A DNA stretch of 64,000 nucleotides from Phytophthora hibernalis (Eukaryota > Oomycota > Peronosporomycetes > Peronosporales > Peronosporaceae), in contig JAAKBF010000001.1 of NCBI GenBank assembly GCA_012656075.1, positions 62,001 to 126,000 of the forward strand, given 5' to 3'. How positions within the stretch are numbered: the first letter of the stretch is position 1; each line of letters begins with the position of its first letter. The notes beneath the pieces were generated by a model. The model did not search any database. It was given only the letters and a program-made list of their open reading frames with translations, and was not told the origin of the DNA. The translations under genes were made by a program, and so were the position numbers. Of the stretch, positions 22,183-32,634 are shown piece by piece.

Positions 22183-23432
22183 GTGTGGTGTAGTGCGTTG
22201 GAAAAGATGGGTGGAATGAGACGTCGAGAATCAGTCACCTTCGGAAGACCTTCAGGGCACATGACAAAGTGTACCCACGAGTGGAGTCGTACTGGTCCGG
22301 AGCACCAAGATACTGCTGAAGAGTGATGGTCGACGATCGACGTTCGACGTTCGTACTTAACGTCGAACATCAACGAACGCATCACGGGAGCGTAAACAAG
22401 ATTGTGACACTGGACAAGCCCCCAAGGATGGCAGCCGGTCATCCGATGATGTGTGGACAAAAGGTGAGTCGAAGATCCCACGAAGTGGGTGTAGTCAGCT
22501 CGGAGTGTAGGAAGATTTTAGGTCAGTCACGAATTAGCAACCAAGAGCTCAAGGCAAATCAACCTTCTTTGGGCACTAAGTGTTTCCGTCGTCTGCTTCT
22601 GTGAAGTTCTGTACGTTCTTCAGTATATCGAGGGAGACTCGTCGTGGTCACAACCCCCAACCCGTGTCTGACAGGAAGGCACGTTAAACTCAAGTCCCGC
22701 GAGGGCAGGTATAGCAACAAAGTCCCGCAAGGGCAGGAATAGCAACTCGTCGGCAACGATAACCCAGGAATAGCGGCACGTCGACCAAGACGGCCAAGGA
22801 ATAGCAGTTCGTCGACCAAGACGACCAAGGAAAAGCAGCGCGTTCACCCCGACAGCCAAGGCAAAGCAAAGCAACCCTCTACGGAGAAGAAGTCACGTCT
22901 ATTAGAGATACACTTCGACTTACAAGACTCGACGTTCGCGTGAAGGTTTCCACGCAGAGGTCACCCCGCAGACGACTCTAGCATCGAACGCTTGAACACC
23001 CCGTCCAACGTAATCACGTTAGTCAAGACCACGGGAATTCAGTGCACCGCACGCGACGTACAGTGTGTGAAGTGCGCTTTGTGTGTAGATCGAGCCCTCC
23101 CAAACACAATTTCTGAGAGCCCACTCCACCACAATGGTGCCGCGACCCGGACTACTGGGTTTGAAGATGGGATTCAAGCAAAACTAGATCCCGAAGCACG
23201 AGATCCGACGACTCAAGGTTTGTCGCCTGAAACCCAGCTCGCAATGAGATCCGACCCGCCACAGATTCCCGAGGGAGTGTCTGTGGCCCCGACATCAAAG
23301 TCGAGGTGAAGGAGGAGTACGGAGAAAAGTACCGAATTCCCGATATGGCTCCCCTGGAGCCACCACGGGATCTGCTGCCAAGCAGAGTCCGCCTGGGTTA
23401 TCGACGGACGTCGTTCGTCAAAAGATGACCCG
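22183..23432 (+). other. Decayed pol linker of the gypsy element
   Basis: Between protease and linker ORF. Frames are short. A tandem word GTCGACCAAGACGGCCAAGGA (varying) recurs about three to four times at 22750-22865. No domain is recognised. Confidence 0.4.
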
Positions 23433-24179
23433 GTGTCCCACCAGACATCAAAGAAAACATGCAACAAGTCTATGACTATGAAAGCGCCTGAGTCGGAAAT
23501 TGAAGACCTGGCAAATCCTCGAGCTCCGCTACCCGAACCAACGGCCAGCCTGGTTCATGAGTTTGGGTTTCAAGAACTCACCCGACTTCTGCAAGAAGAT
23601 CCAGTGTTGAGCACCCTCGACGTACAGCTAAATGCTCGTCTAGGTGAACCAGTGGTTGTACCCCAGCTCCACGAAGTCTTCACAATGCTGGAGGCCGTGA
23701 GTAAGTTGCTCGCCATGTTACATGAGCCAGGTCTGGTAGTCCGATCGCAAGATCTCACATCGTTGGCATCGTTCGATGTTGAGGTGGTGCTGAACTCGAC
23801 TTGCCGTTTGTTTCATACTCTGGGCGAACTCGTAGGAATGAAGATGAAGCGTGAACCTGCACTACGTCGAGCTGCGTCGCCGACTGGTCGACCGAAGGCC
23901 CACGGAAGCCCCACCGGATCTTCACGCTATTGTTCGGTGTCCTCGATCGTCGACAAATCCGAAAGCGACGCAAGTGTTCCCGAGAGGATGACGCTTGCTA
24001 CTGAAGAGGTACCGTTCAAACCAGCGATCACTGTAGCACCGGCGCTTCTTCCGACGGTCCAGCCCGAAGTGCGGGCGAATCCGCCTCCTCCGTCGAACGA
24101 GCCGAGTACGCCGTCATTTAATGCGCCTAGTTCCCAGGCGCACATATTCCAGCACGCTATGGAAGCCCTCGCGAGATGA
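23433..24179 (+). CDS. Open linker region of gypsy pol (248 codons)
   Basis: Uninterrupted frame with Pro/Ser-rich stretches (P-P-P-P-S-N-E-P near residue 215) and helical stretches rich in Leu (residues 35-130). No catalytic motif. In the element it lies where the protease-RT linker is expected, directly before the RT end. It may be preserved by chance; it is not a cellular gene candidate I would defend. Confidence 0.4.
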   Translation: MSHQTSKKTCNKSMTMKAPESEIEDLANPRAPLPEPTASLVHEFGFQELTRLLQEDPVLSTLDVQLNARLGEPVVVPQLHEVFTMLEAVSKLLAMLHEPGLVVRSQDLTSLASFDVEVVLNSTCRLFHTLGELVGMKMKREPALRRAASPTGRPKAHGSPTGSSRYCSVSSIVDKSESDASVPERMTLATEEVPFKPAITVAPALLPTVQPEVRANPPPPSNEPSTPSFNAPSSQAHIFQHAMEALAR

Positions 24180-24213
24180 ATGGCGGGTCTGCCCCCACCG
24201 GAGATCGAAAGTC

Positions 24214-25696
24214 GATATTGGGGCGTCGGTCCTACATCGATGATATCCTTGTGGGCGCTACATCGTGGGATGACCTGTGTATCTTGGTCAAAAACTTGCT
24301 CGCCGCATGCGACCAGTGAAATCTCTCCATAAGTGTGGAGAAGAGCAGCTGGGGTATGTCGAAGGTCGACTACTTGGGCCCCTCGGTGTCGAACCTAGGT
24401 CTGGAGGCCAAACCAAAGAACTTGGAGGCACTGTCATCCCTTGATTTTCCCCGCACGTTGAAAGCACTCCAGTCGTTCTTGGGCAGTCTTAACTACTAAC
24501 ATCGATTCATCGCAGACTTCGCCATATATTCGTCGGTGTTGTACAGACTGTCGGAGGAAGACTTTGAACGTCGAACCCCAGAAGACGACTTAGAGAAATG
24601 GAAGCACGCCGAAGAAGCGTTTCGTCGACTTAAGATGAAGATTGCCGACAGCCCAATGTTGCGCCATTACTGCCCGGAACTGGAACCAGTAATCATTGTG
24701 TACGCAAGTGACTGGGCCATCTCTGCAGTTCTCACCCAACGACACGAGAACGTCTACATGCCAGTGAAATTCCCCAGTCGTATATTGAAGCCGAGCGAAC
24801 TCAAGTATGACCTCGTTGAGAAAGCGGCCCTGGCGTTGCTGAGAGCACTGACTTGCTGTTTCACGATGTTAGCAGGACGCAAGATCCGAGTGCTGACTCG
24901 ATATACGACGTTGGCCTGGGTTTTCCGCAAGAACAACCCGCAAGGGCGCCTGTCTCAGTGGGTCGCTCTATTATCGCCATGGGACCTCCAAATCGATCGA
25001 TCGACTCGTGGGGAAGAAGATATCCTGGGCGTGTTAGCAGCTTGTATAACTCCGCGAGTTTCTTTTGACGAAGCTTTGGAAGCCATCGCTTCTCGACGTC
25101 AACCCAAGAAAGCGATGTCGATCCCTCGACCAACTGTAAGTGTTGTCGAAGAGGATCACGTGATCAGCATCGACGGGTCCGCGAAGGCGAAACGTGAAGA
25201 GGCGCATTTTGGTGCCATTGTCTGGAGGTTGCCAGGTTGGAAGATCGAGAAGGCCACTTCGGGATACGACGTAGACTTAACAGTCAACGAAGCAGAATAT
25301 CGAGGACTGCTACTGGCGCTGGATTTCTTGGAACGACTCGACGTGCGACGCATAATCGTGTGCGGTGACTCGAACCTCGAGATTCGTCAACTGCACGACG
25401 AGATGGACTGCAAGGCGTTAGGATTGCAGCTCCTTCGGAAGAAATTCTGGGATAAGCTGAAGACGCTCCCGAAGGCAGACCTGTGCCACGTCCGTCGAGA
25501 CTGGAACGCAAGCGCGGATTTGATAGCCGGACAAGCACTACAATGTCAAGCGGGAATACCGATCTCTGAAGAACAGACACTAGCTGACCTGACCACGTTG
25601 AATCGACTTGAAGATATCATTGATCCGATGTTCGACGAAAGTGCGGGCGGCGAATTACCGCCTATCATGCCGGTGACGACTAGGTCGGGAGCCTGA
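24214..25696 (+). pseudogene. Gypsy RT end, RNase H and archaeal-type RNase H
   Basis: Y-I-D-D-I-L-V-G (24234-24257) is the RT catalytic motif C. It is followed by V-D-Y-L-G-P and F-L-G-S-L-N-Y, with two stops, and all upstream RT motifs are missing. From 24536 the frame is open for 386 codons: Ty3-type RNase H (residues 50-175, Y-A-S-D-W-A-I-S-A-V-L-T-Q), in which the usual TDH motif reads T-R-Y, then a second RNase H (residues about 207-335). The second has I-D-G-S-A, N-E-A-E-Y-R-G, C-G-D-S-N-L and N-A-S-A-D, all acidic positions present. Ends T-T-R-S-G-A. Confidence 0.8.
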
Positions 25697-25979
25697 CGCG
25701 AAAGCGTTCAGCCGGATAATGAAGAGAACCCACCCGGCGAAGATCGATGGGATACATCGACGGAAGTGCTCTACGAAAGTGTTGTAAAACGTATCCGTAT
25801 GGACCGTATTCGAAAGGCACAAGACGAAGAGCTGTGGATCTATAATTTGAAGCAATTTGTCAGGGAGATGTAACGGGAAGGACGTCGCGAGACGCAAGTA
25901 ACTGTAGTAAGCTGGCATATCAGTATGAAGAAGACAAGAACAATCTGCTCTCTAACCACTCCAAAGGAGATGAGTCCGC

Positions 25980-26503
25980 CGAAATGCAGCATTGAAGCTC
26001 GTGGTCCCGGAAGCTCTGAGAGACGACGTACTGCACCAATATCACGCCAGCCTCGAATGTGGACATCAAGGAATCGTAAGTACTTATCATCGAATACGCC
26101 AACACTTCCACTGGCCGGGACTGTACAAAAGCGTTCAACGTTATGTCGGTGAGTGTACCGATTGCGAGACCGGAAAAGGTCGACCCACTATCAGGGAGAA
26201 TAGCCTGGGAATATCATTCCGACGTACCCGTTCCAAGTCATTGCTATGGACCACATACCGTCGTTGCCACCCTCGTTCAAGGGTAATACCGAACTTCTGG
26301 CTTGGGTAGATTTGTTCACGGGGCTCGTCGTTGCAAAAGCCAATTCGTCGAGAACCGCGCATCGACGGCTCGGAGCGAGTGAGGCCATACGTCACGACCA
26401 AGAGCCCGGATTTATGTCGGACTTCTTCCGAGGGACCGATGTGGAGGCCAAAGAGTGGGGAAATACAAAGCGCTCGTTGCGCTCGACTATCGATAGTTTC
26501 TGA
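25980..26503 (+). pseudogene. Gypsy integrase remnant
   Basis: Carries the HHCC zinc-binding domain: G-H-Q-G with flanking His residues, W-P-G-L-Y-K and C-T-D-C-E-T-G-K (26040-26175). Then comes the first strand of the DDE core, W-V-D-L-F-T-G-L-V-V-A-K-A (26302-26341). Frame shifts separate them, and the rest of the core is missing before the 3' LTR-like repeat. Confidence 0.75.
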
Positions 26504-26584
26504 CTGTGAGGGATGTGATTGGAAACATCTCCTCGCTCCAGATTGACTGATAAGGTCTTATCCTAAGTGTGGGCTACTTACTAG

Positions 26585-26690
26585 AAGAGTGACATTGTCA
26601 CTTTTACATGATGTGTTAATTCAGTATACATCATGATAAATGGTCCGTGGCACGTCACAGATATTTTAACATATAGGATAAAGTAAAGGT
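26585..26690 (+). repeat. LTR-like repeat, 3' copy, first part
   Basis: Partner of 13915-14036, same orientation and order. Confidence 0.5.
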
Positions 26691-26784
26691 TACTTTGAAA
26701 TTGTATAACAGGCCAAATTATTTAAGGTACCTATTAAAAAATAATGCATGCACATTTTACGTACGCTATTCTAGCCACTAAGTC

Positions 26785-26867
26785 AGGAACTTGTGAGCTG
26801 TCGTTCACTTAGAGTTTGTAAACTATTGAAGCTTACGCTTCCTCAAGCAAGATGCTTGTGTGACTCC
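26785..26867 (+). repeat. LTR-like repeat, 3' copy, last part
   Basis: Gap-free partner of 16031-16113. Only about 95 bases separate it from the first part, against about 2 kb in the 5' copy. Confidence 0.55.
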
Positions 26868-26887
26868 CGTCACCTGATTGGGTGTAC

Positions 26888-26966
26888 AGATTAACCTGTC
26901 CTATATATTTGATATGAAAATTTCATCGATCCACCGACTTGGTACTTCAAACATACGGCAAGCAAC
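26888..26966 (-). mobile_element. Pogo-like element end (reverse orientation)
   Basis: GTACAGATTAACCTGTCCT followed by TCGATCCACCGACTTGGTA is the reverse complement of the right end of the element at 29591-30030. It is cut by a MITE family 1 insertion at 26967. Confidence 0.65.
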
Positions 26967-26968
26967 TA

Positions 26969-27109
26969 CAGTAGTGTGCGTCAACAAGGAACACCTGATA
27001 TGAATATAGTTACGGAAGATATGGCTTCCACAAGACACACATTGGTTTCTCTTTTCAATTTTTACCGGATAATTGTTGACACCTCGTTTCTTATTGACGC
27101 ACATTACTG
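26969..27109. mobile_element. MITE family 1, copy 3 (TA-flanked)
   Basis: A 141-base copy with more diverged terminal repeats than copies 1 and 2 and TA at both borders (26967-26968, 27110-27111). Inserted into the pogo-like end. Confidence 0.8.
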
Positions 27110-27111
27110 TA

Positions 27112-27700
27112 CTTCTTGTACAACCGCTGGGCCACCCACCGTACCGGTACATGTACCCAATCGATGAAGTCAGCAACTTCTCGAGTACTACCGGTACATA
27201 TAGTATTCGAACTACATGTATTAATATTATATATGTACTATTATAGTGCAGTTTACGCTATAACGTCTCCATGGCGTCACCCGCCCATCGCGACCAACAC
27301 CACAACCAGTAGAACCTTTTTGTATACGTGCACTTGCATGGCGACGCATGGATCATCACTGCATGGCGCGCTCACTCGGTACCAAGTGCCCACAACCCGC
27401 TGTGTCCATGGTCCTCTCCAGTAACGATAGACGCATCGAAAATACCGCCACGAGCGCGATCGCATCAGTCCACGCCTCATTGATACGATGTGTGGTTGAT
27501 AGCAGGTACTACTAGTAGTATGCGCTTATGCCCTTCCGCAATGTGGCAGGACTGTAATACTCACCCATATACTATTTCCGCATGTCAGGGGTGACGTTGA
27601 AAAGATCAAACTCATGGAAGGCAAGTACATGTATTAATACATGCTCGAACAAAACGAGAAAACTTCACGCATTTGACCGCTTTACCTCTTTGGTTAGCCA
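27112..27700. other. Gene-free spacer downstream of effector
   Basis: No supported gene or repeat. A short self-complementary GGTACATGTACC lies near 27145. Confidence 0.45.
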
Positions 27701-28171
27701 TTACTCCACTATACCCGTCCTAATGAAGTGCTTGTACTTCGCAAGCATTGCGACAATTTCAGCCTCGGATCTCTTGTGGAACTCCATGAACCCACGAACC
27801 TGGGCGTAACTGACATTGTCGGTCTTCCAACCTTGGAACCTTGTCGCTCGTTCAGTAATTTGGTTGATCAATTTGTTGTAGAAATCGTCGTCGTCCTGCT
27901 TAATCGCCCTTAGTCGTAGCTGCTCAAGCGTTTTGGGATTAAAGACGTCATCGATTGCATTGAAGAAGTTGTTGCCTCTTTCTTCGTCTTGGCTGTCTTC
28001 GTCATTTCCCGTCTGAACCGTCTTGAGACCCCGCCGAAGCAAACGAGCTCCATTATTGACACCAGTGGATGCAGTCTTCGACAGCGTGGTCATGTCAGCT
28101 GTTGACGTGGAGAGAGCATCGCCACTGACGATCAGAGTAACTGCTATTAGCAGTATGTTGGAGAGGCGCAT
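27701..28171 (-). CDS. Small RxLR-dEER effector (156 aa)
   Basis: Start at 28171 gives a signal peptide (residues 1-19, hydrophobic core I-L-L-I-A-V-T-L-I-V), RLLR at 43-46 and DEER at 62-65 with acidic residues before it. The effector domain of about 90 residues contains a W-bearing stretch (F-Q-G-W-K) and ends M-L-A-K-Y-K-H-F, a Y/F-containing helix like the Y motif of single WY-fold effectors. No similarity to the LWY effectors nearby is visible beyond the leader. A strong oomycete core promoter match lies 48-63 bases upstream. The gene is uninterrupted and short, with normal composition. It is inferred to be a functional, secreted host-translocated protein of unknown target. Confidence 0.92.
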   Translation of the reverse strand: MRLSNILLIAVTLIVSGDALSTSTADMTTLSKTASTGVNNGARLLRRGLKTVQTGNDEDSQDEERGNNFFNAIDDVFNPKTLEQLRLRAIKQDDDDFYNKLINQITERATRFQGWKTDNVSYAQVRGFMEFHKRSEAEIVAMLAKYKHFIRTGIVE

Positions 28172-28218
28172 GGTCCACGCTGACTCGGACTGGCTACGGG
28201 GCTTGAGGACCTCGATGC

Positions 28219-28234
28219 AAATTGCGAACTGAGA
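28219..28234 (-). promoter_or_regulatory. Oomycete core promoter (Inr-FPR) of small RxLR gene
   Basis: Minus-strand TCTCAGTTCGCAATTT matches 14 of 16 positions of GCTCATTYYNCAWTTT. Located 48-63 bases before the ATG, where transcription normally starts in oomycetes. Confidence 0.7.
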
Positions 28235-28371
28235 ACCAGCTTAGCGGTGGGTCCCTGTCTCCGAAAAGCAAAGACTGACCCGCCGTTGTTCTTCGTGGGA
28301 AGCAAAGTGGAATAGCTCCATACAGCAGGGCAATGGCGCGTGGCAGGATCTGGTCTATACTTGTGCATGAG

Positions 28372-29590
28372 ATTTGAAAAGCTTAGCCTTGATTATGGCG
28401 TGGTTGTCGCTGTGGTTTTGGCGCTCCGATACGGAAGCGATGGGTGCCACACATAGCGAAACTGGGTGGAGGTAATTTCGGCAGTCGATGATTCGCATGC
28501 TAACTGGTCATACAATATCCTCAGCTGGAATCTACCTCGTTTTCATTGTACTTCCCTAGCCGTATTATTATTATTATTATTAACAGTCATTTACTCACTA
28601 ATATCGTCTTACTAACAGCAGGCGTTAGCGTCTGATCAAACAAAATGAGACAAAATGCCGAGCGTGGATGGAACATATAGTCAACTGAGTTTCATACCAG
28701 TTATTTATTTAAAACTACAGAACCTGGTAACTCTCTATAGTTGTGTCGCCCATTATATATACGGACAACGACTAAACAAGCCGTCGGCGCTGAACGCCAT
28801 CCGCCATACTACATGTACATGTATTGATGCTCTCAGCAAATCATTTAAGGGTGACACTCCCTCCGGTTCGAATAAATTGTCAGTGCTTACTAATAGTGAT
28901 TTAAATATACCGGAGGCGGATGCCACGAAAGCAAATCGATAGCATAAACGACACAAATTCGCAAACATTTTCCTTTTCACTTGATTTGAAATGTTAAAAC
29001 GTGTCACACCCGACTGAAAAACTTGATTGGATGAAGTTTTCCTATCCTTATCCTAGAAAATACAATAAAAAGTCCAAGTGTGCAAAATAAGAACAGGAAT
29101 TGCCTATCCCAATCATTCAAGAAGGGTGATTGGTATGAAAAAATGAATGCCGTGAATCAACTACTGTAGATAAAATCGTTTTTGACCAAAAATCGTTGTT
29201 GAAGAGGTGCACTGTTCGCTGCCGAGTTTTGCATTGCCGGCTTTATTAGTCGTGTACTTGTTGATTGCCACATCTAAACGGTCGCCTGTGAAAAATAATC
29301 GTTTATCATAACAAAAGGTAGAGCGACGTGGTTGGCCAAAGACGGCTCCAACCTAATTCCCGGTGCACGTTCCCGCAGCGTCACGACGAAGGCAGGCCCT
29401 CCGCGCGAAACGAAAACGTGAGTGCAATACGTGATGCCGGAGGTTCTACAGTACTTGCATCTCCATGTCGCTATTCGAAGCGAACCGCGGGGTGCCATAA
29501 TGAAGCAAGGACGCTAGCGACTCATATCTTTTAAACCGGCTTTTGGGTTATGGCCGAGCCAAACGCCGGATTGTAGGCGGCCTGATATTA
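28372..29590. other. Gene-free region with ATT microsatellite
   Basis: A run of ATT repeats lies near 28563-28582. Short frames (for example 28655-28942) have no motif. Nothing else supported. Confidence 0.45.
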
Positions 29591-30030
29591 CAGATTAACC
29601 TGGCACACCTGATAGCATCCGGCCGTATCACGTATAGCAGTACAATCATATTTGCCAGCAGACAGTAGCGATAGTCTAAGCTACAACCACCACTTGAAGC
29701 AAAACAGCAGTAGAAATCTGATACTACGGTACTACATTTTGGTGCCCGAGCACCCTGAACTCGATGAAAAGCTGCTGAAAGACCTTTGGAAACTACAGCT
29801 ACGAGTGCCCGAGGACATCTGTCTCGACCAAGAAGAGAAAACTACTCAGACATCCATTACGAACTACTTTAACCCCGGCTAGGTAGTATCAAATCCCGCC
29901 AAATTGGCTATCAAATATCAGGTTCGATAGGTATCAGATTTACTCCAACTACCAAGTCGGTGGATCGACTTCGTATCAGATATAGCAGTGTATCAGGTTT
30001 ATTAGGTATCACTTAGGACAGGTTAATCTG
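29591..30030 (+). mobile_element. Non-autonomous pogo-like DNA transposon, 440 bp
   Basis: Terminal inverted repeats CAGATTAACCTG / CAGGTTAATCTG with TA on both sides (29589-29590, 30031-30032). The interior keeps the last part of a transposase frame (29652-29882): L-D-E-K-L-L-K-D-L and a C-terminal Q-T-S-I-T-N-Y-F, a tail seen in pogo/Tigger-type and related DDE transposases. The catalytic domain is absent, so this is a deletion derivative. Confidence 0.75.
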
Positions 30031-30039
30031 TACCGGTAA

Positions 30040-30182
30040 TATCCTTTGAAACAGTAAGCATCTGTCAGTGAGGAACATCTGGATTGTGGGCAGATGGCTA
30101 TCTTAAGTTGTGGCATCTACTAGATGCCACAACTTATTGACACACGTTACAGTATCCCGTTTCTAATTGACGCGCATTACTG
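30040..30182. mobile_element. MITE family 1, copy 4 (decayed)
   Basis: The right end matches the family terminal repeat and is followed by TA (30183-30184). The interior shares ATATCCTTTGAAA and GTCAGTGAGGAACAT with copy 1. The left end is lost where it meets the pogo-like element. A perfect inverted repeat TTGTGGCATCTA/TAGATGCCACAA lies at about 30106-30130. Confidence 0.65.
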
Positions 30183-30319
30183 TACATGTAGTATCCATTT
30201 GTTTTTACCACTGGCAAACGCCATGTTCATATGATGAGAATCTCAATACCGTTTTGCATATGGCAATCTCAATTAGAGATTGAGAATTTGCAATGCCTGG
30301 CGCAATGCTCTTATCAAAA

Positions 30320-30387
30320 CAGTCGCCTTCATCGTACAGTTCCTGGTAATATTACATAAACTATACTGTACGATAAAGGCGACTGTA
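30320..30387. repeat. Short hairpin element
   Basis: ACAGTCGCCTT and ATCGTACAGT on the left are mirrored by ACTGTACGAT and AAGGCGACTGT on the right, with one base between arm blocks and a loop of about 20 bases. It could be a tiny MITE or solo terminal pair. Confidence 0.6.
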
Positions 30388-30475
30388 TAAATGATGGACC
30401 TCTTTGATTTGCTAGCATTTAGGTTGCGTGCACTCGCGTTTCGATATTAAATCAACAGAGCGAAGTTTCATTTTC

Positions 30476-30690
30476 AACGAGTTATTCTTGACCCAACGAA
30501 TTATTATTGATCCCGCGGGTTGTTGTTAACCCCGCCAATGGTTAATTACTGTAGTGAGCCCAGCAGCGGGCTGCTCTTGATCCGGCGAGTTATTCTTGAA
30601 CCAGCGAGTTATTCTTAAACCAGCGAGTTGTTCTTGAACCAGCGAGTTGTTCTTGATCCAGCGAGTTGTTCTTGAGCAAGTAAGTGAAAC
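30476..30690. repeat. Minisatellite, 19-bp unit
   Basis: GCGAGTTGTTCTTGAACCA repeats about five to six times cleanly at 30578-30680. Degenerate copies extend to 30476 on the left, and related GAGCTATTCGTG words extend to about 30800. Confidence 0.8.
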
Positions 30691-30810
30691 TTCTAAGTAA
30701 CTGACTCGGTGAATGGTTTTGAACGCGACATGGATTGTTCTTGAGCTATTCGTGTGCTCATACAGTGCGAGCTAGTCTTAATCTGCGAGCTATTCGTGGC
30801 CTATTTCATT

Positions 30811-32634
30811 TCGGTAGCACCGCTTAACGACGGTACATCGAGCACAATTACTGTCCTGCTGGTGATAGTACCGTATTGTTCAATGAGTACAGAAACATAC
30901 CAAATTGTATTATAGTACTGTAACTGATTTGAGACGAATGCATATTTGCAAGTATGAGCTATTTAACTTGCAAATTGTCATTCGTCATGGTAAACCGGGT
31001 AAGGTTAGCGAATACATATTGTAGGGCAAGGATATCGACGTGGTGCTCGCCAGTAAAGCGATGCAGCGTTTCTCTGCAGTCGGGCAGGACAATTTCACAA
31101 ATATTCGTTTGCAAGTGACAATAGAGAATATATATAAGTTGTCAATCAATCTTATAGGAAGTCTACTCAAGAGGTGATGCAGATCTCATTTCAGAATTTC
31201 TGCCCCTACACATTTTGACGGATGTTTGCCAACCGCTTCAACTGTTGTTTCTCGATCGAGTAGCTTCTACAGCTGTGAACATATTAAAACATCCTATATG
31301 TGAGCCATGATTGTTTAAACGAGTTGATCGTGCTAAATACATGTTAGCCTAGCGCGCTGTTCTTGACCTGCTTCATTTCGGTACGACCGTGCCAGCATTT
31401 CCTTGTCATAAGGGCCTACCCAAATGCGTTTGTGGATAGGGTTACTGTGTTAATCCGACAAAACAATGCGTCGAACCTTTACTGTAGACAACAAATCTCC
31501 CAAGGTGTGATGACAGGATGCAACGTACTGGTGTCGGTATTCCACCACTCTAAAACAGCTCTACCAGGTCTTGCGAGGAGGACTGATCAATAACCATCTA
31601 GTGCTTTGCATACTACACCCTCTTTGTCCGTGGATTTGACGTGTGCTGCGGCGCTAAGCGCCAGAGGTGTCGCCAATCTTCTGCCATCCATTTGGATGTA
31701 GCGATTTGAAAAATGAACCTGAGCCAATCATAACGCGTCGTACTTTAAAAAGCATTGTACGGTACCATGGGCCCTTATGACAAAACAAACAACGCTGCTA
31801 CATATCGCGTCTTGTGATTAGTAAACAAGGCTTAGTCCTTATGACAAAGTGACCCCTTTTGACAAGGAAATGTCGGTACTACTATCACAGTTACGGTACT
31901 ACAACTGGTAGTACCGTGACTCAACTAGTAGTGCCGTAGTACAAATATAGTAGTACCGCTAGTAGTAGTAGTAGTAGAAACGTAAAATCTCCATGGGTAC
32001 AGGAACGTTAGTTGATACATGCTGCGAACAAGGCGCCATGTATAAACCAACTGCCCGTTTCTGTGTGATACCTTGTGCGCTGCCAGCAATGTGATACGTG
32101 TTGCGACTTAGCGAGCGACGAAGCTCTGTATCATGCATGTGTCCAATTATACTTGTAAATGGAGGGGATGCTGTCCATTTATTCCAAGCTACATTTTAGC
32201 ACCTTTAACTTTTAAGCTAAATCTGAGTGTGCTTGTGTGAGTCCTGTGTGATTGTGACTGGTTTATCCATTCCCAAGCCACTTCAATAGAGGAAAATCCC
32301 TCACTCTACCACTATTAAGCTAATCGTGGTATGAAAGGCACTCTTATAAATGGCAAGGTGAGGGAATGTTTCAAGTATAGTGAAACTAGTATAAATGTAT
32401 TGGAATGAACAAAGTTTCATTCCGCGTGCTACTCTCTCTCACCGACAAGCCCAGAGACCAGAGCGAGTTGTTTGGCATGCAGAATACCTTCCAACGAGAA
32501 GTCTGTAAGCGACTGACGGTATTCATTGCTCTCCTAACTGATGACTGATAAATCTGACTCCACTCTCGCTGTATTTGGGAACACAGTTGCTAAGGCCCCA
32601 CAAAACTCTTGCAGTGTAGAGTATCCTCCTACAA
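30811..32634. other. Gene-free region with inverted repeats and TAG microsatellite
   Basis: TTGTCATAAGGGCC at 31403-31416 is mirrored perfectly by GGCCCTTATGACAA at 31770-31783 (possible MITE of about 380 bases). ACGGTACTAC/GTAGTACCGT forms a 10-base hairpin at about 31892-31916, followed by a TAG run near 31957-31977. No supported gene. Confidence 0.5.

Larger units (their letters stand above)
21163..26584 (+). mobile_element. Degraded Ty3/gypsy retrotransposon with second (archaeal-type) RNase H
   Basis: The order gag (zinc knuckle) - protease - linker - RT (only the YIDD end) - RNase H - second RNase H - integrase is readable on the plus strand, with stops and deletions. LTR-like repeats at 13915-16113 and 26585-26867 are colinear and flank it. 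Element 1 (tyrosine-recombinase type) sits in its 5' part. Ty3/gypsy elements with an extra RNase H are known in oomycetes and in the plant Tat lineage. Confidence 0.8.

Noticed and set aside
23433..24179. Independent cellular gene of 248 codons
   Set aside because: It lies in frame order between the protease and RT remnants of the gypsy element and has no cellular domain.
30578..30680. CRISPR-like array
   Set aside because: Tandem 19-base units with no spacers in a eukaryotic genome. It is a minisatellite.
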